DNA of 64,000 nt from Janthinobacterium silvisoli (GCF_014200725.1 NZ_JACHCL010000003.1:496001-560000), one strand, 5' to 3'; positions 1 through 8,562 are shown, counted from the first letter of the stretch. Notes: a model not told the origin generated them from the sequence alone. Program-made: numbers and translations.

Positions 1-71
1 CAAGACGCAACAGTTGGTGAGAATTGAGTGGTGCACGCAGACGGCGTATTCCCTTCCATACAACAGGGTTT

Positions 72-90
72 TTTACTTGTGTTTACTTGT
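72..90. repeat. Short direct repeat upstream of rnfB
   Basis: The 9-base unit TTTACTTGT occurs at 72-80 and again at 82-90, one helical turn apart, and is followed by a GATAAT hexamer at 108-113. It may be part of the promoter or a regulator site for the rnfB-nth pair. No well-spaced -35 is obvious, so this is only a positional observation. Confidence 0.35.
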
Positions 91-127
91 ATATGGCCCG
101 GATGGCCGATAATGGCGTTTTAGCGTA

Positions 128-883
128 TTGAAGAAGACCGTGCCACACCCAGCTCCCCCATCACTTGCCGACCAGATTGAAGACTTGCTGCCGCAAACGC
201 AGTGCACCAAATGCGGTTACAGCGGTTGCCGCCCGTATGCCGATGCAATCGCCGCAGGCAGCGCCGAGATCAACCAGTGCCCGCCCGGCGGCGCACAGGG
301 CGTGGTCCGCATGGCCAGCCTGCTGGGCAAAAAAGTCATTCCCCTCAATCCAGTCAATGGCTATGAACGCCCGCGCTCGCTGGCCTACATCGATGAGTCG
401 CTGTGTATCGGCTGCACCCTGTGTATCCAGGCTTGCCCGGTTGACGCCATCGTCGGTGCGGCCAAGCAGATGCATACGGTGGTAAGCGAGCTGTGCACGG
501 GCTGCGACCTGTGCGTGGCGCCCTGTCCCGTCGATTGCATCGTCATGTACCCGGTCAGCGGCGAGGCCACCGGCTGGGACGCCTGGAGCCAGGCCGAAGC
601 CGACGATGCACGCGCGCGCCACGACTTGCGCACGCAGCGCTTGCGCCGTGAGGCGGAAGAAAACGAAGCGCGCCTGGCCGCCAAGGCCGTCGCCAAGATG
701 CAGGAAGTGACACAGGAAGTAGCGGTCACGCCCGAAGAAACCGCCGAAAAGGAACGCAAGCGCGCCATCATCGCCGCCGCCATGGAGCGCGCGCGCGCCA
801 AGGCCGCCGCTGCAGCAACCAGCGCCAGCACGAACGAACCGCCAGCCCCTGACGTATCCACCGTACCGAAAAAAGACGCATGA
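128..883 (+). CDS. rnfB: RnfB-like electron transport complex protein, soluble ferredoxin form
   Basis: The 251-residue protein opens with an Fe4S4 (Fer4-like) module, CTKCGYSGC at about residues 26-34 followed by CPPGG, typical of RnfB/RsxB. Two classical 4Fe-4S ferredoxin motifs follow, [12 protein letters not shown] and [12 protein letters not shown], at about residues 93-140. The N-terminal membrane helix of gammaproteobacterial RnfB is absent. The tail beyond residue 160 is a charged Ala/Glu/Arg-rich helix. The start is a TTG at 128. The stop overlaps the nth start as ATGA, so the two genes are co-transcribed and probably coupled. RnfB passes electrons in the Rnf/Rsx complex. No other rnf genes lie here, so in this lineage it may instead serve as a general ferredoxin, perhaps for Fe-S proteins such as Nth. 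Confidence 0.88.
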   Translation: MKKTVPHPAPPSLADQIEDLLPQTQCTKCGYSGCRPYADAIAAGSAEINQCPPGGAQGVVRMASLLGKKVIPLNPVNGYERPRSLAYIDESLCIGCTLCIQACPVDAIVGAAKQMHTVVSELCTGCDLCVAPCPVDCIVMYPVSGEATGWDAWSQAEADDARARHDLRTQRLRREAEENEARLAAKAVAKMQEVTQEVAVTPEETAEKERKRAIIAAAMERARAKAAAAATSASTNEPPAPDVSTVPKKDA

Positions 884-1527
884 ACGCTGCCAAACGACTG
901 GAAATTTTTACGCGCTTCCGCGCTGCCAATCCTTCGCCCAAGACCGAGCTGGAATACACTACGCCATTCGAACTGCTGATCGCCGTGCTGCTGTCGGCGC
1001 AGGCCACCGACGTCTCCGTCAACAAGGCTACGCGTGTGTTGTATCCAGTGGCCAATACGCCAGCGAGCATACTGGCGCTGGGCGTCGATGAATTGACGCA
1101 ATATATTCGCACCATCGGCCTGTTCCGCACCAAGGCGAAGAACGTCATCGCCACCTGCCAGATCCTGCTCGACCAGCATGGCGGCGAAGTGCCGCGCGAC
1201 CGCGCCTCGCTGGAAGCCTTGCCCGGCGTGGGCCGCAAGACGGCCAACGTGGTGATGAACACAGCGTTTGGCGAGCCGACCATGGCGGTCGACACGCACA
1301 TCTTCCGCGTCTCGAACCGCACCGGCATTGCACCAGGCAAGAATGTCGATATCGTCGAGCAAAAGCTGCTCAAGTTCGTGCCCAAGGAGTTTCTGCACGA
1401 TGCCCACCACTGGTTGATTTTGCACGGCCGCTACACCTGCATCGCCCGCAAACCCCAGTGCTGGAATTGCATGATCGCCGACCTGTGCGATTACAAGGAT
1501 AAATCGCCGATGCCGGCATTGACATAA
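880..1527 (+). CDS. nth: Endonuclease III (DNA glycosylase/AP lyase)
   Basis: This 215-residue enzyme excises oxidised pyrimidines and cleaves abasic sites in base excision repair. The helix-hairpin-helix motif [12 protein letters not shown] supplies the catalytic Lys, and VDTHIFR carries the catalytic Asp. The C-terminus has the 4Fe-4S loop with spacing C-x6-C-x2-C-x5-C ([17 protein letters not shown]). Length matches the family (about 211). It overlaps rnfB by four bases, a common betaproteobacterial arrangement. All key residues are present. Confidence 0.97.
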   Translation: MNAAKRLEIFTRFRAANPSPKTELEYTTPFELLIAVLLSAQATDVSVNKATRVLYPVANTPASILALGVDELTQYIRTIGLFRTKAKNVIATCQILLDQHGGEVPRDRASLEALPGVGRKTANVVMNTAFGEPTMAVDTHIFRVSNRTGIAPGKNVDIVEQKLLKFVPKEFLHDAHHWLILHGRYTCIARKPQCWNCMIADLCDYKDKSPMPALT

Positions 1528-1528
1528 G

Positions 1529-1546
1529 TTTTACCTCACGGTAAAA
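1529..1546 (+). terminator. Small AT-rich hairpin after nth
   Basis: TTTTACC and GGTAAAA form a 7-bp stem around a TCAC loop, starting just after the nth stop. There is no U-tract, so it may be only a processing or weak termination element. The following bases up to 1720 are AT-richer than the neighbouring genes and hold the promoter region of the next operon. Confidence 0.3.
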
Positions 1547-1714
1547 AGCGCCTTCAAAAAACTTTCTATCTATCAATGTATATTAACGTAGCTCCATGTA
1601 AGCTTTTGTAATGTGGGTCAACGGACTTGCCTATGATCACGTTTTTGCGCACAGCGGTATGAAATCACTACCACCAATCAGCACAACAACGCCGATCCGG
1701 TAAAACAGTCTTTT

Positions 1715-1720
1715 TATAAT
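1715..1720 (+). promoter_or_regulatory. Perfect -10 hexamer abutting the start codon of the acylation operon
   Basis: TATAAT lies at 1715-1720, immediately before the ATG at 1721. If it is a working -10, transcription would begin around 1727, inside the reading frame. Then either the true start is downstream or another promoter serves the gene. No convincing -35 at 16-18 bases and no Shine-Dalgarno is visible. The family-typical N-terminus (MLKKTLDLLACPACR) still argues for 1721 as the start. Confidence 0.3.
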
Positions 1721-4588
1721 ATGTTAAAAAAAACACTAGACCTGCTTGCCTGTCCCGCTTGTCGTATTGGCCTGCAAGCACCTAGCCTATCTGATACCGG
1801 CAAACGCTTGATGCACGGCTGGCTTGAATGCCCGCAATGCGCAGTGCAAGTGCCGGTAGTGCAGGGCTTTGCGATGTTTACTGAAGCCACTCCAGCCGGA
1901 AATACAGGCCTGACGCAAAAACTGGCCGCGCTGGACCAGCAACTGAATCCATCGCGCGATTACATTTCCTTTGTCCATCACCGCCATATCCGTCGCATTC
2001 CCGACCGCTATGCGGCATTTCAGCCATTCAATGAATCGACCCGCGCTTTTTATGCGCTGCTCGATCTGATACGCGGCCAGCTACAAGCGGGCGACGTGAT
2101 ACTCGACACATGGGGACGTACTGGCTGGAGCGGTGAAATGCTGGCGGCAGCCTTTCCCGAACAACATGTGGTGTCTATCTGGGAGGGCAATTTCGATGTG
2201 CTTGGCTACGCCGGTTATGGACATTGGCTGCCGGCCGCGCGGCGCGCTCCCAATCACGATATCGTCTTTGCCGCAGCAGGCGCCGGTCTGCCTTTCCTGG
2301 ATCACCAGTTCCACCTGATACATGGTCTCGATTCCCTGCACCGCTACGCGCCGCTGAGCTTTGCCGGCGACGTGCTGCGCGTGGCGCGCGGTGATGCGGT
2401 GATCGTCTTTCCCCATGTACATATGGCAAATAGCCAGCCTCAGCCGTTTTTCGAGCGCGGCGGCGCCATCGTGCATGGCAGGGCTTATCAGCAGCGTTTC
2501 GAGCGGGCGCAAGCGCGCCGCGACCGCGAGGTAATGGTGATGGCCGAAGTGCAGCTGTTCAATGCCGAAGGGCTTCTCAACACCGATCCGGATACGCCCC
2601 ATTACAACGGGGTGGTGGCGCTGCTGCCGCCGGTATGGCAAGGCGCGCCACTGCGCAGCGCCAACCTGGACATTTGCCTGCCGCAATCGCGCGCGGCAAG
2701 CAATGCCTTGCTGCGTATCGACAGCCTGGCCGGCAGCGCTAAGCCTGACGCCTCGGCGCTGGGCGGCCTGATGGAAGAATTATTACTACGCCACCCATGT
2801 TATGCAGAGCGGCTGGCGCAACTGGGACCGATCGCGCTCAATCCACTGCAATTACAGTTGTTATTCCAATTGGGCCAATTACGTACACTGCAGGAAACGG
2901 CGCGGCAACTGGACTTGCCATTTGATACGGTGGCGCACGAAGCGGCACAACTGGTAAGCAAGGAATTGCTGCAACTGGCGCCGCTCAGCGACGCCATGAT
3001 ACGGCTGCAATCGTATTATGCCAACCAGATCGTGCGACCGCTGCCAGGCGAGGAAACTTTCGAATACCTGTGGCAATTGCTGCCGGCGCTGTACGGCGAA
3101 CGGCCTCTGCTATTGTCAGGTGCCGATGGCAGCGCCTTCGGCTGGAACGAGGTGGAACTGCTGGTCGGCGCCTTGCAGCGCGGTTTGAGCGCCAGTGGCG
3201 TCAAGCCGGGCGACCGGGTCGCGATGCTATCCGCGCCCCATCCTGAAGCCATGTTGCTGAGCTGGGCGGTATGGCGCAACGGCAGCGTGCTGGTACCGCT
3301 GCGCAAAGAGCTGGCCGATGCCGGCACCAGCCTGGAAACCCTGCTGCAGCATATTTCGCCTGTGCTGCTGGTGCTGGACCGGCCGCGTGTCGGTGCCGCC
3401 AGCGTGGCGGCCTGTCCGGTGCTCATGCTAGACGATGCCAGCGACGAAGCGGCCCCGGCTGACGACGGCTGGCCGGTACTGGCCGATTTGCTGGGCACAT
3501 GGATGGACTTGCCCGCCACCGCAGCAACTGCCGTGGCGCCAGACGATGCAGCGGTGATCCTGTTTACGTCCGGCAGCACGGGCCAGCCCAAGGGCGTGGT
3601 GCTGGATCAGCGCGCACTCTTGCAAAGCGGCCAGCTGGCGGCCACCGAATTCGGCTGGCACGACCAGGATGTCTTGTTGTCGCTGGGCGACAACCACACC
3701 ATGAGCGGCTTGCGCAATCCGGCGGTGGCCGCCCTGTTCGCTGGCGCCACGGTCTATATTCCTGAGGATGCCGAACGCCTGAATGTCGGCAAGACCTTGC
3801 AGGCGGTGGCCGAGCACGGCGTCACCTTGCTGGCTACCGGCCCGGCCTGGCTATCCATGCTGGACTTGCTGCCACCGCATCTGACCCCGCATCCGGCCAG
3901 CTTGCGGCAAATCCTGTCCACCGGCTCACCACTGCAATCGGCGCTATACGCTGCGCTGGCCGCGCGCATGCAAGTGGCCATCATCGATTATTACGGCTTG
4001 ACGGAAACCGGCGGCCTGTGCCTGGTGTTCGAACATGACACCAGCGCCTTGCAGGCGCCAGCGCTGGGCCGGCCAGTCGGCGCGCTGCTGCAAATCTGCG
4101 ATGAACACGGGACACCCGTCGCAGCGGGCGTGGCCGGCGAATTGCGCGTGCACAACAACCAGTTAATGTGCGGCTACTGGAACAATCCTGTGCATAGCGC
4201 AACCGTCAAGCGCGGCGGCTGGCTGTACACCGGCGACATTGCCAGCCACGACGGCGAGGGCCGCATCAAGCTGCTGGGTCGGCGCGACGACCAGTTGAAA
4301 AACGAATTCGGCGAGATCGTCCATCCATCGCACCTGGAGCGCATCATGGCCAGCCATCCGCAAGTGCGCGAGGCCGCTGTCGCGCAAGGGCCGCAAGGCC
4401 TGGTCGGCTTGCTGGTGACGCAAGATGGCTGCGACTTGCCGAACTTTTCCAGCGATTTTGTGGCCTTTTGCCGTAGCCAGCTTGCCGGACATTATTTACC
4501 ACGCGAGCTACGCCAACTGAGCGCACTGCCTTATACCCCCGCAGGAAAACTGGATCGCCAGGCATTGGCGCAGTCGATTCCGCAATAA
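1721..4588 (+). CDS. Zinc-ribbon/methyltransferase-like/AMP-ligase fusion protein
   Basis: This 955-residue protein appears to have four parts. Residues 1-55 form a Trm112-like zinc ribbon (LLACPACR, then LECPQC). Residues about 105-260 resemble a SAM methyltransferase, with motif I VILDTWGRTGWSG at about 125-137. Residues about 355-410 look like a small helix-turn-helix-type segment. Residues about 430-955 are an adenylate-forming domain with P-loop LFTSGSTGQPKG (about 612), YGLTE (about 757), LYTGD, LLGRRDDQLKNEFGE (about 851) and the A10 lysine in TPAGKLDR. All catalytic motifs are intact, so it should activate a carboxylic acid as acyl-AMP. In the A4 region it has NHTMSG rather than the FD of amino-acid-activating domains, which points to an acyl rather than aminoacyl substrate. 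It heads a five-gene operon with a carrier, an SGNH transferase, an MBOAT and a microprotein. Whether the methyltransferase part is active is unknown. Confidence 0.8.
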   Translation: MLKKTLDLLACPACRIGLQAPSLSDTGKRLMHGWLECPQCAVQVPVVQGFAMFTEATPAGNTGLTQKLAALDQQLNPSRDYISFVHHRHIRRIPDRYAAFQPFNESTRAFYALLDLIRGQLQAGDVILDTWGRTGWSGEMLAAAFPEQHVVSIWEGNFDVLGYAGYGHWLPAARRAPNHDIVFAAAGAGLPFLDHQFHLIHGLDSLHRYAPLSFAGDVLRVARGDAVIVFPHVHMANSQPQPFFERGGAIVHGRAYQQRFERAQARRDREVMVMAEVQLFNAEGLLNTDPDTPHYNGVVALLPPVWQGAPLRSANLDICLPQSRAASNALLRIDSLAGSAKPDASALGGLMEELLLRHPCYAERLAQLGPIALNPLQLQLLFQLGQLRTLQETARQLDLPFDTVAHEAAQLVSKELLQLAPLSDAMIRLQSYYANQIVRPLPGEETFEYLWQLLPALYGERPLLLSGADGSAFGWNEVELLVGALQRGLSASGVKPGDRVAMLSAPHPEAMLLSWAVWRNGSVLVPLRKELADAGTSLETLLQHISPVLLVLDRPRVGAASVAACPVLMLDDASDEAAPADDGWPVLADLLGTWMDLPATAATAVAPDDAAVILFTSGSTGQPKGVVLDQRALLQSGQLAATEFGWHDQDVLLSLGDNHTMSGLRNPAVAALFAGATVYIPEDAERLNVGKTLQAVAEHGVTLLATGPAWLSMLDLLPPHLTPHPASLRQILSTGSPLQSALYAALAARMQVAIIDYYGLTETGGLCLVFEHDTSALQAPALGRPVGALLQICDEHGTPVAAGVAGELRVHNNQLMCGYWNNPVHSATVKRGGWLYTGDIASHDGEGRIKLLGRRDDQLKNEFGEIVHPSHLERIMASHPQVREAAVAQGPQGLVGLLVTQDGCDLPNFSSDFVAFCRSQLAGHYLPRELRQLSALPYTPAGKLDRQALAQSIPQ

Positions 4589-4612
4589 AAACTAGAACAA
4601 TAGGAAGAGATT

Positions 4613-6397
4613 ATGTTTCAAGCACGTCCCAGCGCCGCCCAATTCCTGCTCGGCCCTAAGAACCTGTCCTACGCCGAACTGGAAGCAGCCATATTGCAAG
4701 TTGCCGCCCAGTTGCTGCAGCGCCAGCTAGCCGGCAAGCGCATCTTGTTCATGGTGCGCGACGATCATCCTTACGTCCCGCTGCTGTTGGGTTGCATGCG
4801 CGCCGGCGCGGTGCCGATGCTGCTCGATCCGGGCACGCCGGCGCAGCAAGTGCGCGATATCCTGGCACACAGCGGTGCCGAGGGTCTGATCGCCGATGGC
4901 GATACGATAGACCACTGGCAGGCGCAAGGCATCGCCTTGCCGGCGCAGCAAGTTCGGGTGCAGCCCGCCGCCGCCAAGGGCATGCTGCTGAACAAGCTGC
5001 TGGGACGCCGCGCACCGGTCGACCTGGACAATTGGCCGGGCTTGCTGTCCGGACCGAAAGCGCCGCCGCTACCACCATTCAGCGAGGATGGCATCGCCTA
5101 TGTGGTGTTTACTTCCGGCAGCACGGCGCGTCCGAAAGGTGTCCAGATGCGCTGGCCTGCACTGCTGAGCCATCTCGATACCATCGCCACGCAATATCAG
5201 TTGCAAGACGATGCGCGGCTCATGAATCTGATGCCGCTGTCGCACGCCGATGGCCTCGTGCAAGGTTTGCTGCTCTGCTACCGGCGCGGCCTGACACTGG
5301 TGCGTCCGGCGCCCTTCAGCATCGTCGCCATCGAAAACATCCTGATCGCGCTGTACCGAGAACGGGTCAGCCACCTGATCGTGGCGCCAACCGCCCTGGC
5401 GCTGATCCAGCAATACGGCGGCCACCTGGCGGAAAATTTCTCCAGCGACAGCTTCCGCTTTGCGATTTCCTGCAGCGCACCATTGAGCAGCGCCGTCTGG
5501 AGTGGCTTCAGTACACGTTTTGGCGTGCCCGTCGTCAATACCTATGGCTTGAGCGAAACCGGTACCTGCGGCTTTTATGCCGGTCCCGACGCGGCCAGCC
5601 ACAAAATCGGCAGTATCGGCATGCCGCGCGACATGATTGCAAAAATCCTGCGTGAGGACGGCAGCCTGGCCGGTGATAATGAGCCTGGCGAATTGTGTGT
5701 GCAAGGCAGCAACCTGATGTCCGGCTACCTCGACGATCCGGCCGCCACGACCAAGGCGCTACGCGACGGCTGGCTGCATACGGGCGACCAGGCCAGCCGC
5801 GACAGCGACGGCGTGTACTGGATCGTCGGCCGCATCAAGGACCTGATCATTTGCGGTGGCTACAATCTGTCGCCGGAAGCCATCAACGGCGTGCTGATGC
5901 AACACCCTGCCGTGCTGGAAGCGGCCACGGTCAGCATGCCGGACGCTATATGGGGAGAAATCCCCGTCGCCTGCGTGGTATTGCGCCCGGGCCAGGAAAG
6001 CGATGCATCGCAATTGCTGGCCCATTGCGGTCAGTATCTGGGTACCCATGAATTACCGAAAAAAATACATTTCAGCAGTCAATTGCCGCGCACGCCATCG
6101 GGCAAGGTGATCACGGCGCAATTGCAACACGCACTGGCGCAGGACAAGGCTGGCCCTGCAACCGGCGATTTTCAGGAACAAATCTATATGCTGGCGGCGC
6201 AACTGTTCAACTTGCAGCCCGGCCAGCTGAAGGCTGATTCCGGCCCCGCCAATACACCGGGCTGGGATTCGCTGGCGCACATCAATTTCGTGATCGGCCT
6301 GGAAACCATGTTTGATATCCAATTAAAACCATCCGATGTGGTACGCATGGAATCCATGGATGCGACGGTGCAACTGATCAAGCGCCTGGTGCATTGA
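4613..6397 (+). CDS. AMP-ligase fused to an acyl carrier protein domain
   Basis: Residues 1 to about 510 form an adenylation domain: P-loop VVFTSGSTARPKG (about 164), A4-type SHADG (about 209), NTYGLSETG (about 309), LHTGD, GRIKDLIICGGYN (about 406) and the A10 lysine in TPSGK (about 497). Residues about 515-594 form a carrier domain with GWDSLAH, Ser553 being the probable phosphopantetheine site. This resembles a DltA-DltC fusion: activate an acid, load it on the carrier, present the thioester to the MBOAT. The HxxG motif is typical of acyl-CoA-synthetase-like enzymes, so an acyl substrate is more likely than D-Ala. The start follows a good AGGAAGAG ribosome site. It lies 24 bases after the first ligase, and the next start overlaps its TGA. 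Having two ligases in one operon is unusual. Confidence 0.85.
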   Translation: MFQARPSAAQFLLGPKNLSYAELEAAILQVAAQLLQRQLAGKRILFMVRDDHPYVPLLLGCMRAGAVPMLLDPGTPAQQVRDILAHSGAEGLIADGDTIDHWQAQGIALPAQQVRVQPAAAKGMLLNKLLGRRAPVDLDNWPGLLSGPKAPPLPPFSEDGIAYVVFTSGSTARPKGVQMRWPALLSHLDTIATQYQLQDDARLMNLMPLSHADGLVQGLLLCYRRGLTLVRPAPFSIVAIENILIALYRERVSHLIVAPTALALIQQYGGHLAENFSSDSFRFAISCSAPLSSAVWSGFSTRFGVPVVNTYGLSETGTCGFYAGPDAASHKIGSIGMPRDMIAKILREDGSLAGDNEPGELCVQGSNLMSGYLDDPAATTKALRDGWLHTGDQASRDSDGVYWIVGRIKDLIICGGYNLSPEAINGVLMQHPAVLEAATVSMPDAIWGEIPVACVVLRPGQESDASQLLAHCGQYLGTHELPKKIHFSSQLPRTPSGKVITAQLQHALAQDKAGPATGDFQEQIYMLAAQLFNLQPGQLKADSGPANTPGWDSLAHINFVIGLETMFDIQLKPSDVVRMESMDATVQLIKRLVH

Positions 6398-7287
6398 TGC
6401 GCCCCGCACCACCATTATGGATTTGGCCGCTGGGAGCCGGGCTGGCGGCCGGTGCCGCCTTTTTAATGCAGTTGTGGGCGGCTCAGACTGTGCAACAGGA
6501 AGCAGAACCGTCCGGCCGCGCGGCCGCTTATGCCAGACAAGTTTTAAACGCACCGCGCGCGCCGGGCGACATCCGCGTATTGGGCATGGGTTCATCCTTG
6601 TTAATGGCAGCAACGCCACCAACAGATCAAACAAAAACACATTTGCACTGGAAACGCTTGAGCAATCCTGGACTGGGCGTGGACTTTCTTGGCGCCAGCC
6701 TGGTAGAGGTGGAGCAACATCCGCCGGATATTCTGGTGATTGAAAAAAACCTGCTACTGGTCGATCCGCAGCGTCAGGCAATGGCCCTGCTGCGCCGCAA
6801 TGTCTGGCTGAGCTTGAGGAAAATAGCTGCTATCGCGATCCCGTCACTGATCCAGACTGATCCAAGGGGTGAAGTCTTGCAGCGACAAAATGAGGAACTC
6901 ACTTGCGAGCAAATCCCTAAACCAGCCAATGCCTTTGATTTTAACAAGTATCTACATCTTTTAAATACGAGCTATAGCAGCCTGCAAGTGGATTCTTCTT
7001 TATTAGCCGCCTTACAAGAGCTGTCTAAGCAAGGTGTCACCATCGTGATCCTGGATATACAGCGCTCGATGCAAATCGAACGTATGACTGCCGCAGCCAA
7101 ACAAACCTGGTTTACGCATCTGCGACAACTACTGCCAGCCGGCGCCAGGGTCGCCTATCGCACCTCGCCTTCGTATGACAACGGGGAACTATATTGTGAC
7201 AGTAGCCATTTAAATGACGCAGGCCGGCGCCTTTTCAGCGCCTGGTGGTCGCAGGAACTAACACAAATACAGAAAGCAATGCACTGA
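6397..7287 (+). CDS. DltD/AlgJ-like SGNH acyltransferase, membrane-anchored
   Basis: This is a 296-residue protein with one N-terminal helix (about residues 7-28) and a periplasmic SGNH-type domain. The block I nucleophile sits in GMGSSLL (Ser66/67) and the Asp-x-x-His pair in CDSSHLNDAG (Asp268/His271). By analogy with DltD and alginate AlgJ/X it should take an acyl group delivered through the membrane and move it to a polymer. I chose ATG 6397, which overlaps the previous stop (TGATG); a TTG at 6394 is also in frame. The gene is followed after one base by the MBOAT gene, so the two are surely co-translated. Overall similarity to named families is weak, so the assignment rests on motifs plus context. 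Confidence 0.7.
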   Translation: MRPAPPLWIWPLGAGLAAGAAFLMQLWAAQTVQQEAEPSGRAAAYARQVLNAPRAPGDIRVLGMGSSLLMAATPPTDQTKTHLHWKRLSNPGLGVDFLGASLVEVEQHPPDILVIEKNLLLVDPQRQAMALLRRNVWLSLRKIAAIAIPSLIQTDPRGEVLQRQNEELTCEQIPKPANAFDFNKYLHLLNTSYSSLQVDSSLLAALQELSKQGVTIVILDIQRSMQIERMTAAAKQTWFTHLRQLLPAGARVAYRTSPSYDNGELYCDSSHLNDAGRRLFSAWWSQELTQIQKAMH

Positions 7288-7288
7288 G

Positions 7289-8407
7289 ATGGTATGGCTG
7301 ACAAATTTCGGCATGCTGTTCATTGCCATCACGTGCGTGCTGTACTGGCTACTGCCGCAAGTGTGGCGGCCATGGCTGCTGACGGCCGCTGGCTGTCTTT
7401 TGCTGGTTCACGATGGTTGGACCAGCTTGCTGGTCTGGGTCGCGCTGATCGCCTGGCTGGCCTTGATCTGCGGTCCCGGCTGGCGACGCCACGCACTGGT
7501 ACAGAAAATCGGGCTGGCTGGCTTGCTGATCGCGTTTGCCGGATATCAATACGCCAAGGCATGGCAGGGACTGCTGCCCTACCTGGGCTTTGCCTTCGTG
7601 ACTTTGAAAGCCTGGCACTTGATCGCCGAACATGGCACGGGCGCCTACCGGCAAGGCCGCATGGTCAGTTCAATGTCGTATCTGCTGTTTCCGCCCACCC
7701 TGCTGGTAGGGCCGGTGCAGCGGTATGACGCCTTTCGCATGGAAGCGCTGCGTGCGCGCTGGGATAGCCAGGCAGTATCGCGCGCGCTGGAACGTATGCT
7801 GTACGGTTATTGCAAGATCGTCTTGCTGGCGAACTATCTGCTGGCGAATAAACTGCAAGGCCTGCATGATCTGACCGGGCATGCCTGGCTCGATACCTAC
7901 CTCGGCTTGCTGGCCTATGGCCTGGACTTGTATTGGCAATTTTCAGGGTATTGCGATATCGCCATCGGTTTCGCATTGCTGCTGGGCATACGCGTACCGG
8001 AAAATTTCAACTTCCCGTTCGCTGCCCGCAGCCTGCCGGACTTTTGGCGCCGCTGGCATATTACGGTATCGGAATGGTGCCGCGATTTTATGTTCCGGCC
8101 CATGTTTGCGCGCAGCAACAATTACCTGGCGGCCAGCCTGTGCGGCATGATGGTGCTGGGCCTGTGGCACGAGCTGTCACCGCGCTACCTGGCGTGGGGC
8201 TTGTTCCATGGCGCCGGCCTGGGCCTGGTGCACCTGTGGTCAAAATACGCGCCACTCGCCGAAAAATTGCGCGAATACAAGGTATGGCGCGTGGCCAGCT
8301 GGTTTTTCACGCTGCAATTCGTGATCCTCAGTTTTGCGCTCACGTCCAGTCCGACCATCGCTGAAGCGATGCACAAACTGGCCATCCTGGGCGGCTTGCA
8401 CTTTTAA
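7289..8407 (+). CDS. MBOAT-family membrane O-acyltransferase (DltB/AlgI-like)
   Basis: This polytopic protein of 372 residues carries the two signature blocks of the family: WRRWHITVSEWCRDFMF (His257) and LGLWHELSPRYLAWGLFHG (catalytic His294). The length is close to DltB and shorter than AlgI. MBOAT proteins form a pore in which an acyl group is taken from a cytoplasmic carrier thioester and passed to an extracytoplasmic acceptor. Here the carrier domain, an SGNH transferase and a DltX-like microprotein are encoded on either side, which fits the Dlt paradigm. In the catalytic block the usual Gly after WH is replaced by Glu (WHE). The operon position and intact histidines suggest an active enzyme. 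Confidence 0.88.
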   Translation: MVWLTNFGMLFIAITCVLYWLLPQVWRPWLLTAAGCLLLVHDGWTSLLVWVALIAWLALICGPGWRRHALVQKIGLAGLLIAFAGYQYAKAWQGLLPYLGFAFVTLKAWHLIAEHGTGAYRQGRMVSSMSYLLFPPTLLVGPVQRYDAFRMEALRARWDSQAVSRALERMLYGYCKIVLLANYLLANKLQGLHDLTGHAWLDTYLGLLAYGLDLYWQFSGYCDIAIGFALLLGIRVPENFNFPFAARSLPDFWRRWHITVSEWCRDFMFRPMFARSNNYLAASLCGMMVLGLWHELSPRYLAWGLFHGAGLGLVHLWSKYAPLAEKLREYKVWRVASWFFTLQFVILSFALTSSPTIAEAMHKLAILGGLHF

Positions 8408-8421
8408 AGAAAGGCAATGGG

Positions 8422-8562
8422 ATGTACACATTTTTGCTGCGCTGGCTGCCGGCCCCACTGGCCAATCTGATCATGGCCTTGTGGTATGGCGGTTTGCTGA
8501 TGATGTTATGGCTCAAGCTACCAGACGCCCTGGGCATCGGTTTCCGCTACGGCCAGATATAG
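8422..8562 (+). CDS. DltX-like membrane microprotein with C-terminal acyl-shuttle-type hexapeptide
   Basis: This 46-residue ORF lies 14 bases after the MBOAT stop and has a fair ribosome site (AAAGAAAGG, 11 bases before ATG 8422). It has Arg7 before a single hydrophobic helix at about residues 10-31, then a short tail ending FRYGQI. In Dlt systems the microprotein DltX ends in an aromatic hexapeptide whose third-position tyrosine carries the acyl group from the MBOAT to the SGNH transferase. Here Tyr43 is in that position, and the positive-inside rule puts the tail outside the cytoplasm. Size, topology, operon place and motif all agree, but the assignment is inference, without alignment. It is easily missed because of its length. 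Confidence 0.7.
   Translation: MYTFLLRWLPAPLANLIMALWYGGLLMMLWLKLPDALGIGFRYGQI

Noticed and set aside
4792-5655. Open frame inside the adenylation-ACP gene in another plus frame
   Set aside because: Arg-rich alternative-frame translation of a gene with all AMP-ligase motifs.
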